This document shows, in pieces, positions 7,721 to 16,710 of a DNA stretch of 64,000 nt. The notes beneath the pieces were generated by a model that saw nothing but the letters and a program-made list of their open reading frames with translations, did not search any database and was not told the origin of the DNA. A program made the translations under genes and the position numbers. Source of the DNA: Amycolatopsis vastitatis (lineage in GTDB: Bacteria; Actinomycetota; Actinomycetes; Mycobacteriales; Pseudonocardiaceae); the NCBI RefSeq assembly GCF_002234595.1, contig NZ_NMUL01000021.1:186001-250000 (forward strand), read 5' to 3'. Position 1 is the first letter of the stretch, and each line of letters opens with the position of its first letter.

Positions 7721-8296
7721 GTGAACAGGCGCCCGCATCGACGCGACCCGGAAGGCCACCGCCAGGCCATCCTGGATGCGGCCCGCACGTCCTTCGGCGA
7801 ACGAGGATTCGCCAGGGCGACGGTGCGCGAGATCGCGGCACGCGCCGGCGTCACCCACGGCCTCGTCCTGCGGCAGTTCGGGTCGAAGGAGCAGCTGTTC
7901 CTCGCCGCGGTGCCCGGTCACCGGGAGCTGGACCAGGTGATCGCCGGAGACCCGGAGACACTGCCGGACCGCGTCGCGCACGCCTACGTGGCACGGATGG
8001 AGGCGAACGCGGCCGTCGACCCCCTGGTGGTCCTGCTGCGCAGCATCGCCTCGGACCAGCAGGCGGCGGCGAAGCTGTACAGCGCGATGGAGGCCGGCAG
8101 CATCCGGGCGTACCGCGAAGTCATCGACGGCCCGGACGCCGCCGCCCGCGTCGCGATGCTCGGCGCGCAGCTCATCGGCGTCACGGTCAACCGGTACATC
8201 GCCCGCACGGGACCGCTCGCCGAGATGCCCGCGCCCGCGCTCGCCGAGCACCTGGCCCGCGTGCTGCGGCACATCCTCTTCGACCGGGCGGGGTGA
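7721..8296 (+). CDS. TetR-family regulator
   Basis: 191 residues from a GTG at 7721. The helix-turn-helix covers residues 15-60 (ILDAARTSFGERGFARATVREIAAR, then HGLVLRQFGSKEQLF). The C-terminal part resembles the TetR_C domain of AefR/PsrA-like repressors. The start falls only 10 bp after the second operator, which fits autorepression with a short or absent leader. It is divergent from the SDR-like gene at 7639. Confidence 0.87.
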   Translation: MNRRPHRRDPEGHRQAILDAARTSFGERGFARATVREIAARAGVTHGLVLRQFGSKEQLFLAAVPGHRELDQVIAGDPETLPDRVAHAYVARMEANAAVDPLVVLLRSIASDQQAAAKLYSAMEAGSIRAYREVIDGPDAAARVAMLGAQLIGVTVNRYIARTGPLAEMPAPALAEHLARVLRHILFDRAG

Positions 8297-8410
8297 TCAG
8301 CTCCGGAGCACCGCGAACACACGTACGGCCGGGATGGCGGTACGAATCCCCCGGATCGGCATGTAATCGTTCGATCGGCCGCCCTGCCGCTTCCCCCGGG
8401 AGGAGACCCG

Positions 8411-9257
8411 ATGCCCGCACGCCCGCCGACGTCCGAACAACGGGCCGCGGTCGACGCGTTCCGCGCCGGTGCGCACCTGGTGCTGCAGGCCGGTGCGGGC
8501 ACCGGGAAGACGACCACCCTGACGATGCTGGGCGCGAGCACCCGCCGCCGCGGCCGGTACCTGGCGTTCAACAAGGCCATCGCGACCGAGGCCCGCCGCC
8601 TGTTCGGCCCGAACGTGGCTTGCTCGACCGCGCACAGCCTCGCGTTCAAGGCGGTCGGGCACCGCTACCAGGACCGGCTCAACCACCCGCGGATGGCCAC
8701 CGCGAAACTCGCGCGGTCGCTGGGCATCACCATGGAAGTGACGATCGGCGAGCGGAAGCTGACCACCGCCGCGCTGTGCTACGCCGCCCAGCGCACGGTG
8801 ATCCTCTACTGCTACTCCGCCGACGAGACCCTCGCCCGGCAGCACGTGCCCTGGCTCAAGGGCATCGGCGAGGAACACCTGCACGACCAGCTCACGCAGC
8901 TGGTGCTGCCCTACGCCCAGCGGATGTGGGCGGACCTGCAGAACCCCGAGCGCGGGCGGGTGCCGTTCAAGCACGACCACTACCTGAAGATGTGGGCCCT
9001 GACCCGGCCGCGGCTCTACGGCGACTTCTTCCTGCTGGACGAGGCGCAGGACACCAACCCGGTCGTCGAGCAGGTGTTCCTCGCCCAGGGTGAGCACGCC
9101 CAGCTGGTCATGGTGGGAGACTCCGCGCAGGCCATCTACGGCTGGCGCGGCGCCCGCGACGTCATGACCGGCTTCGCGGGCCGCCAGCTGGCGTTGTCGC
9201 ATTCGTTCCGGTTCGGGGACGGCGTGGCCGCCGAGGCGAACCGGTGGCTGGCCATCG
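8411..9257 (+). pseudogene. UvrD/Rep-type superfamily 1 helicase, truncated
   Basis: About 282 recognisable residues: Walker A GAGTGKTTT near residue 30, helicase domain 1A/1B sequence, the Walker B box DEAQD, then QAIYGWRGA and the motif LSHSFRFGDGVAAEANRWL. Full SF1 helicases of this type continue for several hundred residues with motifs V and VI. Here the homology stops at about base 9257, where the DNA switches to the tail of a histidine kinase in another frame. The start at 8411 has a good GGAGGAG ribosome site, so a truncated protein may still be made, but it lacks half of the ATPase machinery. Confidence 0.8.
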
Positions 9258-9389
9258 CTGGCCATCGTGGCGCAGATCGTCGAGGCGCACGAGGGCAGCG
9301 TGGCGGCCGGCGCGGCACCGGGCGGCGGCGCGGAACTCACCGTGCGGGTGCCCTCGGCTTTTCTTAACCGGCTCGGCGGCGGTTCTTAA
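9258..9389 (+). pseudogene. C-terminal remnant of a sensor histidine kinase
   Basis: In the frame of base 9258 the DNA reads LAIVAQIVEAHEGSVAAG, then GGGAELTVRVPSA and a TAA at 9387-9389. This is the G2-box and end of an HATPase_c domain, as found at the very C-terminus of histidine kinases. There is no kinase gene upstream; the fragment abuts the truncated helicase. The joint carries two consecutive copies of CTGGCCATCG (9248-9257 and 9258-9267), a probable scar of the deletion or joining event. Confidence 0.7.
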
Positions 9390-9422
9390 CGTTCTTTCAT
9401 TCGCGGGCCCGAGATTCGAATC

Positions 9423-10115
9423 GTGTACTCCGTCGAATCCCGGGCCCGTCCCGCGCCCGTGTCCCTCCGGCGAGGCAACGCGGGTGCGTGGGCCATCGCC
9501 GCGCTCGTGTGCTTCGGCCTGTCCGTGGCGACCGCGCTCGTCCTGCACGTCGCGCGGGCGGCCGAGGTCGACCCGGTCCGGCAGGTCATCAGCGACTACG
9601 CCCTCTCCGGTGACACCACCGGCTTCGCCGTCTGCGTGCTGACGATGGCGGCGGGCACCGGATGCCTGCTGGGCGGCCTGTCCCGGGCCGGGTTGCCGGT
9701 GACCCGGCCGATCGTGGCGCTGGGGTGCTGCTGGTGCGCCGGGCTGGCGCTCTGCGCCTTCTTCCCCACCACGCCCACGGGCGCGCCGATGACGTTCTCC
9801 GCCGAGGTTCACCGCTGCGCGGGCCTGGTGCTGTTCGTCAGCCTGCCCGCCGCGGCCGGGCTCTTCGCCCGGAGCGCGGCGGCCCACCCGGCCCACCGCG
9901 GCCTCGCCGGGCGGATCCGGCGGCAGACCCGCTGGGCCTGGGGCGTGCTCGCGGTGTTCCTGCTGAGCCAGCTGCCGGTGCTGCTCGCGCCGTCCCGCGC
10001 CTTCGACGGCCCGCTGTTCCAGGGGCTGACCGAACGGCTGGTGTTCGTCGTCTACCTCGTCCTGCTCGGCGAGCCGGCCCTCGCCGTCCTGCGTTCCGAG
10101 AGGAAATCATGCTGA
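9423..10115 (+). CDS. DUF998-family membrane protein
   Basis: 230 residues from a GTG at 9423 (a later GTG near 9460 is also possible). Six hydrophobic segments are visible, with the conserved DUF998 pattern VRQVISDYALSG between the first two and FPTTPTGAP after the third. Function is unknown for the family. The 3' end overlaps the ATG of the transporter-glycosyltransferase fusion by 7 bp, so the two are co-transcribed and probably act on the same membrane-linked process. Confidence 0.8.
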   Translation: MYSVESRARPAPVSLRRGNAGAWAIAALVCFGLSVATALVLHVARAAEVDPVRQVISDYALSGDTTGFAVCVLTMAAGTGCLLGGLSRAGLPVTRPIVALGCCWCAGLALCAFFPTTPTGAPMTFSAEVHRCAGLVLFVSLPAAAGLFARSAAAHPAHRGLAGRIRRQTRWAWGVLAVFLLSQLPVLLAPSRAFDGPLFQGLTERLVFVVYLVLLGEPALAVLRSERKSC

Positions 10116-12130
10116 CACTGGCCATCGGTCTCGCGGCCGCCGGTGCGTGCTGCTTCGCCGCCACCGTCCACTTGCAACACAGAGCCGTCCGCGGTGCGAC
10201 CACCGGCCCGGAGCTCGGCCTGTCCGGGATCCGGACGATCCTGCGCACCCCCGGCTGGTACGCCGGGATCGGGCTCGCCGGGCTGGGCGCCGCCCTGCAC
10301 GTCCTCGCCCTCACGATGGCGCCGCTGGCCGTGGTGCAGCCGATCGGCGTGCTCACCCTCGTGCTGACGGTGCTGCTCGCGAGGACCGCGCTCACCAGGG
10401 CGGTGCTCGCCGCGCTGGCCATGAGCGTGACCGGGGTGGCGGGATTCGTCGCGCTGTCCGCGATGACGACGAACCCCGCCCTGCCGGCCCCCGGCCTCGG
10501 GACGGCGCAGTGGGCCGTGCTCGCCGCGGCGGGACTGGCCGTGGCCGCCCGGTTCGCCCGGGGCCGGGCCCGGTGCCTGCTCCTCGCGCTCGCGACCGCA
10601 GTGCTCTTCGGGTTCACCTCGGCACTCGTCCGGGCGGCGGCGGTCGCCCCGCTCACCGGCGCGACCGCCGCCATGGTGATCGCCGAGGCGGTGGCGGCGA
10701 CTCTCGCCGGGGCGTGGCTGCTGCACCAGGCCTACGCCTGCGGTCCCGCCCCGGTCGTGGCCGGCGCGACCACGACCGCCGACCCCCTGAGCGCGGTCCT
10801 CATCGGCGTCTTCGCCTACGGCGAGATGACACCCGGCCAGCTGGCCGGCATCGCCGTGCCCGGGGTCGTCGCCGTCGCCGGGCTGGTGCTCCTCGCCCGC
10901 GAGTTGCCGGCGCCCGCCGAACCTGCGTCCGTCGGCCGTCCGCGTCGCGAGGGACCACTGCGCATCGCGATCACCGCGGACACCTACCCGCCGGACGTGA
11001 ACGGCGCGGCGAACTTCGCCTCCCGGCTCGCGTCCGGGCTGGCCGCCCGCGGGAACGAGGTGCACGTCGTCTGCCCGTCACCCACCGGCGAGACGTTCAC
11101 CGAGACGACCGGCGGGGTGACCGTCCACCGGATCGGTTCCGTGCGCACGCCGTTCCACCCGACGTTCCGGATCTGCCCGCCGTGGCGCACGGCCAAGGCC
11201 GTGCCGGCTCTGCTCGACGGGATCGACCCCGACGTCGTGCACACCCAGGCGCACTTCCTGATCGGCCGCAGCGCGGTCCGGGCCGCCACCGCGGCACGGA
11301 ACATCCCGGTGGTCGCCACCAACCACTTCATGCCGGAGAACCTGCTGGGCTACGGTCCGCTGCCCCGCTGGACCCACCGTCCCCTCGCCCGGCTGGCCTG
11401 GCACGACCTCGTCCGGGTCTTCGGCCGCGCCACGGTCTGCACGACCCCGACTCCCCGCGCGGCCGGGCTGCTCGAGCGCAACGGCCTGAACCGGCCCGTG
11501 ATGGCGATCTCCTGCGGGATCGACCGCGCGCACTACGCGGGCCCGCCGACGGGTGCCGCCGACGCGCCTGCCGTGTTGTTCGTGGGCAGGCTGGACGCGG
11601 AGAAGAACGTCCACGAGCTGCTCGAAGCCGCCGTCATGCTGCCACCGCACGTACGGGTGGAGCTCGTCGGCGACGGCAGCGAACGCGCCAGGCTGGAGGC
11701 GCTGGCCACCCGGCTGGGCATCGCCGAGCGGGTGACCTTCCACGGGTTCGTCCCGGACGAGGACCTGGTCCGGGCCTACCGGCGGTGCGCCGTGTTCTGC
11801 ATGCCGGGCACCGCCGAGCTGCAAAGCCTGGTGACCATGGAGGCGATGGCGGCGGGCAAGCCGGTCGTGGCCGCGGACGCGATGGCCCTCCCCCACCTCG
11901 TGCACCCGGGACGCAACGGCTGGCTCTACCCGCCCGGCGACGCGCCGGAGCTGGCCAGGCTGCTCACCGCCGTCCTGACCGACGAGCGGGCCAGGACGGC
12001 GATGGGCGAGGCCAGCCTCGACCTGATCGGCGCGCACGACCTGCAGTCCACATTGGACCAGTTCGAAGGGGTCTACGCCGACATCGCCGTCCACCCGGTC
12101 ATCCCCGCGCTCTCGTCCGGCGTCGCGTGA
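10109..12130 (+). CDS. Fusion of DMT-type membrane transporter and GT4 glycosyltransferase
   Basis: 673 residues from the ATG at 10109, which overlaps the preceding stop and follows GAGAGGA. Residues 1 to about 270 contain nine or ten membrane segments of the drug/metabolite transporter (EamA/NIPA-like) kind. A short linker (LPAPAEPASVGRPRREGP) leads to a complete GT4 enzyme: RIAITADTYPPDVNGAANF, donor-side SCGID and VGDGSERARLEAL, and the E-x7-E box in PGTAELQSLVTMEAMAAGKPVV. That last part resembles glycolipid (diacylglycerol or phosphatidylinositol) sugar transferases. The frame is uninterrupted across the joint. One inferred role is making a glycolipid and moving it across the membrane. 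The fusion should be checked against homologues. Confidence 0.85.
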   Translation: MLTLAIGLAAAGACCFAATVHLQHRAVRGATTGPELGLSGIRTILRTPGWYAGIGLAGLGAALHVLALTMAPLAVVQPIGVLTLVLTVLLARTALTRAVLAALAMSVTGVAGFVALSAMTTNPALPAPGLGTAQWAVLAAAGLAVAARFARGRARCLLLALATAVLFGFTSALVRAAAVAPLTGATAAMVIAEAVAATLAGAWLLHQAYACGPAPVVAGATTTADPLSAVLIGVFAYGEMTPGQLAGIAVPGVVAVAGLVLLARELPAPAEPASVGRPRREGPLRIAITADTYPPDVNGAANFASRLASGLAARGNEVHVVCPSPTGETFTETTGGVTVHRIGSVRTPFHPTFRICPPWRTAKAVPALLDGIDPDVVHTQAHFLIGRSAVRAATAARNIPVVATNHFMPENLLGYGPLPRWTHRPLARLAWHDLVRVFGRATVCTTPTPRAAGLLERNGLNRPVMAISCGIDRAHYAGPPTGAADAPAVLFVGRLDAEKNVHELLEAAVMLPPHVRVELVGDGSERARLEALATRLGIAERVTFHGFVPDEDLVRAYRRCAVFCMPGTAELQSLVTMEAMAAGKPVVAADAMALPHLVHPGRNGWLYPPGDAPELARLLTAVLTDERARTAMGEASLDLIGAHDLQSTLDQFEGVYADIAVHPVIPALSSGVA

Positions 12131-12144
12131 CCGGCGTCGGGCGG

Positions 12145-13992
12145 TCAGCCGGCCGGGGCGATCCCCCACAGGCGCCACGTCTGGTTGAGCGGGCTGCCCT
12201 GGGTGACCGCCCGGCACGGCCACTGGATGAGCTGCGCCCGCGCGGCGGTGGAGGCGCCGTTCACGTCGACGCACTTCCCGCTGTGCCGCGCGGCGAGCTG
12301 GTAGTCGTGGGAGTCGTTGCCGCTGTAGGTCACCTTGCGCAGGGTGAACTGCTGGTTCTGGGCGCCGTCCGAACAGCTGCCCTGCTGGACGGCCGCCGCG
12401 TCGGCGGTCGACGCGCCGGCCACCTCGAGGCACTTGCCCGACTGCTGGTTGGCGAGCGTGTAGGTGCCCGCGACGCCGGCCACCGGGCGGAAGTTCCACA
12501 GCTGCTGGTCACCGCCCTCGCAGGGGAACTGCTGCTGCCGGTTGCCGTCGGCGGTGCCCAGGTCGGTGTTGTCCAGGCACTGCTGGGAGTGCTGGGCGAC
12601 GGCGACGGACGGGAAACCGGCGTCCCCCGGCGGGAGCAGCGTGATGGTGTAGCTGTCGTCGGCGTTGGTGTGCGGGACGTTGACGGTCACCGCGCCACCG
12701 GAGACGTTCACCACCGAGTTCTGGACGGTCACCGGGCCGGCGACCGCGGCGCCACCGTTGTACGGGATCCGCTGGACGAGCACCCGGACCTGGTTGTTCT
12801 GGACGATCCCGGCGGTGGTGTCCAGGCGCCGCAGGGCCACCGCGACGTTGCCGGTCGTGCCGCCGCCCCCGACCAGGACCTTCGCCACGCCGTTCGCCTT
12901 CGTGGCGAACGGGTCGTAGGACCCGCTGGGCGTGGTGGCCACGACCGTGCCGGTCTGCGAGCCGTAGAACCGGTACACCCACCACTCGCCCTTGGGCTGG
13001 TACTGGCCCGCGGAGGTGCGGACGAGCAGGTTGGCGAGGTCGTTGTGCAGGTTCCCGGCGCTCGCCCAGTTGGCGCGCAGGCCGTCGGCACCGGCCCGCT
13101 CCAGCCGGGCGATGTACCACGAGCCGTCGCCGGGGTTCTGCTCGTTCGACGCCCCGTACTCGTTGATCTGGTACGGACGCGGGTGCGGGATCCCGCGCGA
13201 GCCGAGGGACGCGTCGGCCGCGGCGACGTTCGCCACCGGATCACCCGGCAGGGAGTGCCAGCTCACGATGTCCGGCACCGTGCCGGAGCCGCGGACGAAG
13301 TCGAGGTACTGCGTCCACCAGCTCGCCGAAGTCGACGGGACGCCGGCGAGGCTCGGGCCCACGATCGGCTGGGCCGGGAACGCGGCCCGGATCCGCTGGT
13401 ACGCACGCTGCCACATGGCGAAGTACTGGCTCTGCGGGCGGTTCCAGAACAGCGTGATGTTGGGCTCGTTCCAGAGGTCCCACTCCACCGGGGCGCCGGT
13501 GGCCCGCACGTCGTTGATCAAGCGGGTGAGGAAGCTGTCGTAGTCGGTCCAGTCGCCGTTGTCGCCGGGGAACCGCGAGATCGGGTAGCCGTCCGCGCCC
13601 CACAGGTCGTGCACCAGCAGGACGAACTGGCCACCGAGCGAGCGGGTGCGCAGCAGCTGGGCGCGGGTGGCGTTCCACCGCCGGTCGTACCGGCCCGACA
13701 CCCAGCCGCCCGGGCTGTCCAGCTGCGCGCCACCGGCTCGCATCGCCTGGAACTTCACGTCGCGGTAGAAGTGGTCTGCCGGGGCCGAAGCGTCCTCGGT
13801 CATGCCGTAGATCCAGCCGGAAGCGCGGTAGGACGGCGAGCCGCCGGCGACGGAGAAGTCGACCGAGACCGACTCGTCCGCGGCCAGGGCCGGTTCGGAG
13901 AGAGCCACGGTGGAAGCACCGGTCAGTGCTCCGGTGATCAGCAGGGCGGCCAGGCCGCGGCGGACGCGCGGCCGCTGACGCGAGAGGTCCAC
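12145..13992 (-). CDS. Secreted GH39-like glycoside hydrolase with C-terminal ricin/CBM13 region
   Basis: 615 residues from the GTG at 13992, chosen because AAAGGAG sits six bases before it; upstream in-frame codons lack a ribosome site. Residues 1-38 form a signal peptide (RRGLAALLITGALTG...ALAA). The catalytic (beta/alpha)8 part has WDLWNEPN with the probable acid/base E176 and YQINEYG with the probable nucleophile E278, as in clan GH-A families such as GH39. From about residue 440 there are three ricin-like repeats with cysteine pairs and Q-x-W. Likely substrates are arabinose- or xylose-containing side chains; GH39 also contains arabinogalactan-debranching enzymes. Two palindromic operators precede it. 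Family assignment below clan level is uncertain. Confidence 0.75.
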   Translation of the reverse strand: MDLSRQRPRVRRGLAALLITGALTGASTVALSEPALAADESVSVDFSVAGGSPSYRASGWIYGMTEDASAPADHFYRDVKFQAMRAGGAQLDSPGGWVSGRYDRRWNATRAQLLRTRSLGGQFVLLVHDLWGADGYPISRFPGDNGDWTDYDSFLTRLINDVRATGAPVEWDLWNEPNITLFWNRPQSQYFAMWQRAYQRIRAAFPAQPIVGPSLAGVPSTSASWWTQYLDFVRGSGTVPDIVSWHSLPGDPVANVAAADASLGSRGIPHPRPYQINEYGASNEQNPGDGSWYIARLERAGADGLRANWASAGNLHNDLANLLVRTSAGQYQPKGEWWVYRFYGSQTGTVVATTPSGSYDPFATKANGVAKVLVGGGGTTGNVAVALRRLDTTAGIVQNNQVRVLVQRIPYNGGAAVAGPVTVQNSVVNVSGGAVTVNVPHTNADDSYTITLLPPGDAGFPSVAVAQHSQQCLDNTDLGTADGNRQQQFPCEGGDQQLWNFRPVAGVAGTYTLANQQSGKCLEVAGASTADAAAVQQGSCSDGAQNQQFTLRKVTYSGNDSHDYQLAARHSGKCVDVNGASTAARAQLIQWPCRAVTQGSPLNQTWRLWGIAPAG

Positions 13993-14036
13993 AGACGACT
14001 CCTTTGGCGGTGGACGTGCGGGAGACGACCCAGTCA

Positions 14037-14117
14037 TCGAACCGGTTCGACCTCCAAGGAACGTACGCTGCAGGCAATTCACCGACAATAGGCCAAACGG
14101 AGGCGAACCGGTTCGCC
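14037..14117. promoter_or_regulatory. Pair of LacI-type operators upstream of the GH39-like gene
   Basis: TCGAACCGGTTCGA (14037-14050) and GGCGAACCGGTTCGCC (14102-14117) are perfect palindromes sharing the core CGAACCGGTTCG, with centres 66 bp apart. The central CG step is typical of LacI/GalR-family sites. The LacI regulator encoded at 15675 is the nearest candidate to bind them. Confidence 0.75.
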
Positions 14118-14135
14118 CCGAGGCAGGCCGCGAAA

Positions 14136-14167
14136 GAAGGGGGCCTCCCTCACGGAAGGCCCCCTTC
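14136..14167 (-). terminator. Terminator after the GH54 gene
   Basis: An 11-bp perfect stem, GAAGGGGGCCT and AGGCCCCCTTC, with a 10-nt loop, sits 16 bases past the GH54 stop codon. It separates that operon from the GH39-like gene transcribed onward in the same direction. Confidence 0.75.
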
Positions 14168-14183
14168 GGTCCGCCGCGCCGGC

Positions 14184-15638
14184 TCAGCGGTAGCCGGCGG
14201 CGACGACGTTCGCCTGCACTGCGTTCTCGGTGGCGTCCGAGGGATAGCCCGCGACCATCGCCCCTTCGTAGAACGTCCCCGCGCTCAGGTTGGCCCCGCC
14301 ACCGGGCTTGCAGCAGTCACCGCCGCTGCCCAGGATGATGGCTCCCTGCTTCTTCATCGGGCTGTAGCCGCCGGGGAGGCCGCCGTCCCACATCGTCGTG
14401 AGGCTGCCCGACTGGGCGTTGCTGCCCTTGAGCGCGAACCGGGAGGTGCCGTTGTTCTTCAGCATCGCCGTGACGAACTTGCTGGGCAGCGCCCGCTGGT
14501 TCGGGTTCCAGGACTGGCTGCCGCCGGGGTACAGCCCCCACTCGAGGTCGGCCTGCACCCACGGGCCCGATCCCTGGCAGCCGCCGAACCAGCACTCCGT
14601 GCCGAAGTTGATCGCGTCCATCGCCCCGGCCGCGTCGGCCTTCCTCGTCGTCTCGCTGTTGCCGTAGTCGAAGCAGCAGCCGCTGTTGACGTGCGTCCCG
14701 CTGGTCACCATGTACATCCCTTCCGGCGCGCTGCCGGTCGGCACGCCGGTCAGGTGACCGTCCCGCCAGTAGCTGTTGCCGGGGTTGATGTACAGCGAGT
14801 ACGCCTTCGTGCCCCCGACCGTGAGGGACTCCGACGTCGCCTTCGCCGGGCTGCTCTGGCTGGACCCCGGCACCACGCTCGAGCCCTGGTACCAGAGGTC
14901 GTTCCCGCGCCCGGACTGGTCGTAGACCACCGTGATGACGCAGGTCGTCCCGGCGCAGAACGAGTCCTGGGCGGCCGCGTCGGCGGACCCGCCCGCCACC
15001 TGGACGGCGACGTTCCTCGTCGTGTTGTCGGACGAGCGCCGGACCTGGTAGAGGTTGCCGGCGTAGGCGCCGTAGAGGGCCCGCACGGTGCTGTGCGCGG
15101 CGACGCACGGCGTGCCACCCGACGCGTAGATGTCGCACGGCGCCGTGCCGCTCGGCGGCGGTGGCGGCGGCGTCGCGGCGCTCCACCGCTGGTTGCTCTG
15201 GCCGTTGCAGGTCCAGAGGATCACCGCGGTGCCGTCGGCCGTGCCGGCGCCGGTCACGTCCAGGCAGAGCCTCGACTGGACGCCGGTGATCGACCCGTCG
15301 GCGTTCTGCCGCCACTGCTGGTTCGCCTGGCCGTTGCACGACCAGACGATCACGGCCGTCCCGGGCGAGGTCTGGTTGCCGTAGGCGTCCACGCACCGCG
15401 AGCCGTTCATCGTCCGCAGCTCACCGGCCGCGGTGAACTCGTAGGCCTGGCCGGCCTGGCTGCTGCCACAGCTCTGGATCTCCAACGGCGTGCCCGGGGT
15501 GTCGGTGCCGCCCCGCACGTTCAGGCACCGGCCCGACGCCGCGCTCACCAGCGATGCCGGCGCCGCCGAGGCAGGCACCGCACCGGTCAGCGCGGCCAGC
15601 ACCATCGCGGCCACCACGACGATCACACGAACGGTCAA
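14184..15638 (-). CDS. Secreted GH54 alpha-L-arabinofuranosidase with N-terminal CBM13
   Basis: 484 residues: signal peptide 1-26 (VVVAAMVLAAL...ASA), ricin/CBM13 repeats 27-153 with several CNGQANQQW-type motifs, a proline linker (155-162), then a GH54 catalytic domain from 167. The vicinal pair C321-C322 (CCFDYGNSE), the probable nucleophile E366 (VQADLEWG) and acid/base D441 (GSGGD) match Aspergillus kawachii AbfB C176-C177, E221 and D297 in order and spacing. GH54 enzymes release terminal arabinofuranose from arabinan, arabinoxylan and arabinogalactan. The usual C-terminal CBM42 is absent and replaced by N-terminal CBM13. It is the last gene of an esterase-lacI-GH54 operon, 36 bp after lacI. 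Confidence 0.9.
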   Translation of the reverse strand: MTVRVIVVVAAMVLAALTGAVPASAAPASLVSAASGRCLNVRGGTDTPGTPLEIQSCGSSQAGQAYEFTAAGELRTMNGSRCVDAYGNQTSPGTAVIVWSCNGQANQQWRQNADGSITGVQSRLCLDVTGAGTADGTAVILWTCNGQSNQRWSAATPPPPPPSGTAPCDIYASGGTPCVAAHSTVRALYGAYAGNLYQVRRSSDNTTRNVAVQVAGGSADAAAQDSFCAGTTCVITVVYDQSGRGNDLWYQGSSVVPGSSQSSPAKATSESLTVGGTKAYSLYINPGNSYWRDGHLTGVPTGSAPEGMYMVTSGTHVNSGCCFDYGNSETTRKADAAGAMDAINFGTECWFGGCQGSGPWVQADLEWGLYPGGSQSWNPNQRALPSKFVTAMLKNNGTSRFALKGSNAQSGSLTTMWDGGLPGGYSPMKKQGAIILGSGGDCCKPGGGANLSAGTFYEGAMVAGYPSDATENAVQANVVAAGYR

Positions 15639-15674
15639 GGCTCCTCCTCGAGTTGTCCGTCCACAAAGGATGGC

Positions 15675-16706
15675 TCAGGCCGACTTGCGTGGCACGAGCT
15701 GGGTGTCGAGCACCGTGCACCGGCGCGGGGGCGAGCCGTCGATCATCGCCAGCAGCTCGCCGGTCATCCGCGCGCCCATCTCCTCCACCGGCTGGCGCAC
15801 GGTGGTGAGCGGCGGGTCCGTCCAGCTGCTGATCGGCAGGTCGTCGAACCCGACGACGGCGACGTCCTCGGGAACCTTCCGGCCCGCGCGGCGGAGCGCG
15901 CGCAACGCGCCGACCGCCATCATGTCGGAGGCGGCGAAGATCCCGTCGACGTCCGGGCGACGGCTGAGCAACCGGGACGTGGCGTAGTCGCCGGAGGCCT
16001 GCCCGAAGTCGCCGAACACCACGAGGCCGTCGTCGTACCGGCCGGCCCGCGTGACCGCCTGCCGGTACCCGAGCAGGCGGTCCACGCCCGCGGTCATGTC
16101 CTGCGGCCCGGCGATGGTCGCCACGGTCTGGCGTCCCCCGTCGAGCAGCCGCTGGGTGGCCAGCCGCGCGCCGCCCTGGTTGTCGGCGTCCACGTACGAC
16201 AGCCGTTCCGAGCGGCCCGCCTGGACCGGCCGCCCGCCGAACACCACCGGGATGCCGAGCCAGCCCACGTCGAGCGGCCGCCTGCCGTGCATGCCGACGA
16301 CGAGCGCGCCGTCGACGTGCCCGCCGTCGAGGTACCGCAGGACCGGTTCCTGGTAGTCGTCCGTCGCCGGGACGGTGAGCAGCACGAGCTGCAGGCCCAC
16401 CGCGGTCAGCTCCCGGCCGACCCCCGCGGCGATCCGCGGGAAGTAGGGATCGGTGAACAACCGCGGCACTTCCTCGCACACGACCAGCGCGATCGAACCG
16501 GTCTGGCGCGACGTCGTCGCCCGCGCCGCCCGTTGCCGGGCGTAGCCCAGGGCCAGCATCGCGGACTCGACCTGCTTGCGCCGCTGCGGGCTCACCCGCG
16601 GAAAGCCGTTGAGCACGCGGGAAGCGGTCGCCGTCGACACCCCGGCCGCCCGCGCCACGTCGGCCAACGTGGGGCGGAGCAGCCGGGGAGACTCAGTCGT
16701 GGACAC
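15675..16706 (-). CDS. LacI-family transcriptional regulator
   Basis: 343 residues from a GTG at 16706. The N-terminal helix-turn-helix is TLADVARAAGVSTATASRVLNG (residues 13-34), followed by the hinge and a periplasmic-binding-protein-like sugar domain with ASDMMAVGALRAL and VGFDDLPISSWTDPPLTTVRQP, a classic LacI/GalR ending. It lies between the esterase gene (4-bp gap) and the GH54 gene (36-bp gap) in one transcript. It probably senses an arabinose- or xylose-containing sugar and represses nearby promoters. The CGAACCGGTTCG pair at 14037-14117 is the nearest palindromic site of suitable type, which is inference. Confidence 0.9.
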   Translation of the reverse strand: MSTTESPRLLRPTLADVARAAGVSTATASRVLNGFPRVSPQRRKQVESAMLALGYARQRAARATTSRQTGSIALVVCEEVPRLFTDPYFPRIAAGVGRELTAVGLQLVLLTVPATDDYQEPVLRYLDGGHVDGALVVGMHGRRPLDVGWLGIPVVFGGRPVQAGRSERLSYVDADNQGGARLATQRLLDGGRQTVATIAGPQDMTAGVDRLLGYRQAVTRAGRYDDGLVVFGDFGQASGDYATSRLLSRRPDVDGIFAASDMMAVGALRALRRAGRKVPEDVAVVGFDDLPISSWTDPPLTTVRQPVEEMGARMTGELLAMIDGSPPRRCTVLDTQLVPRKSA

Positions 16707-16710
16707 GGGC

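Noticed and set aside
10147..14091. Long plus-strand open frame through the fusion gene and the GH39-like gene
   Set aside because: Arg/Pro/Gly-rich shadow of the true frames with no recognisable domain.
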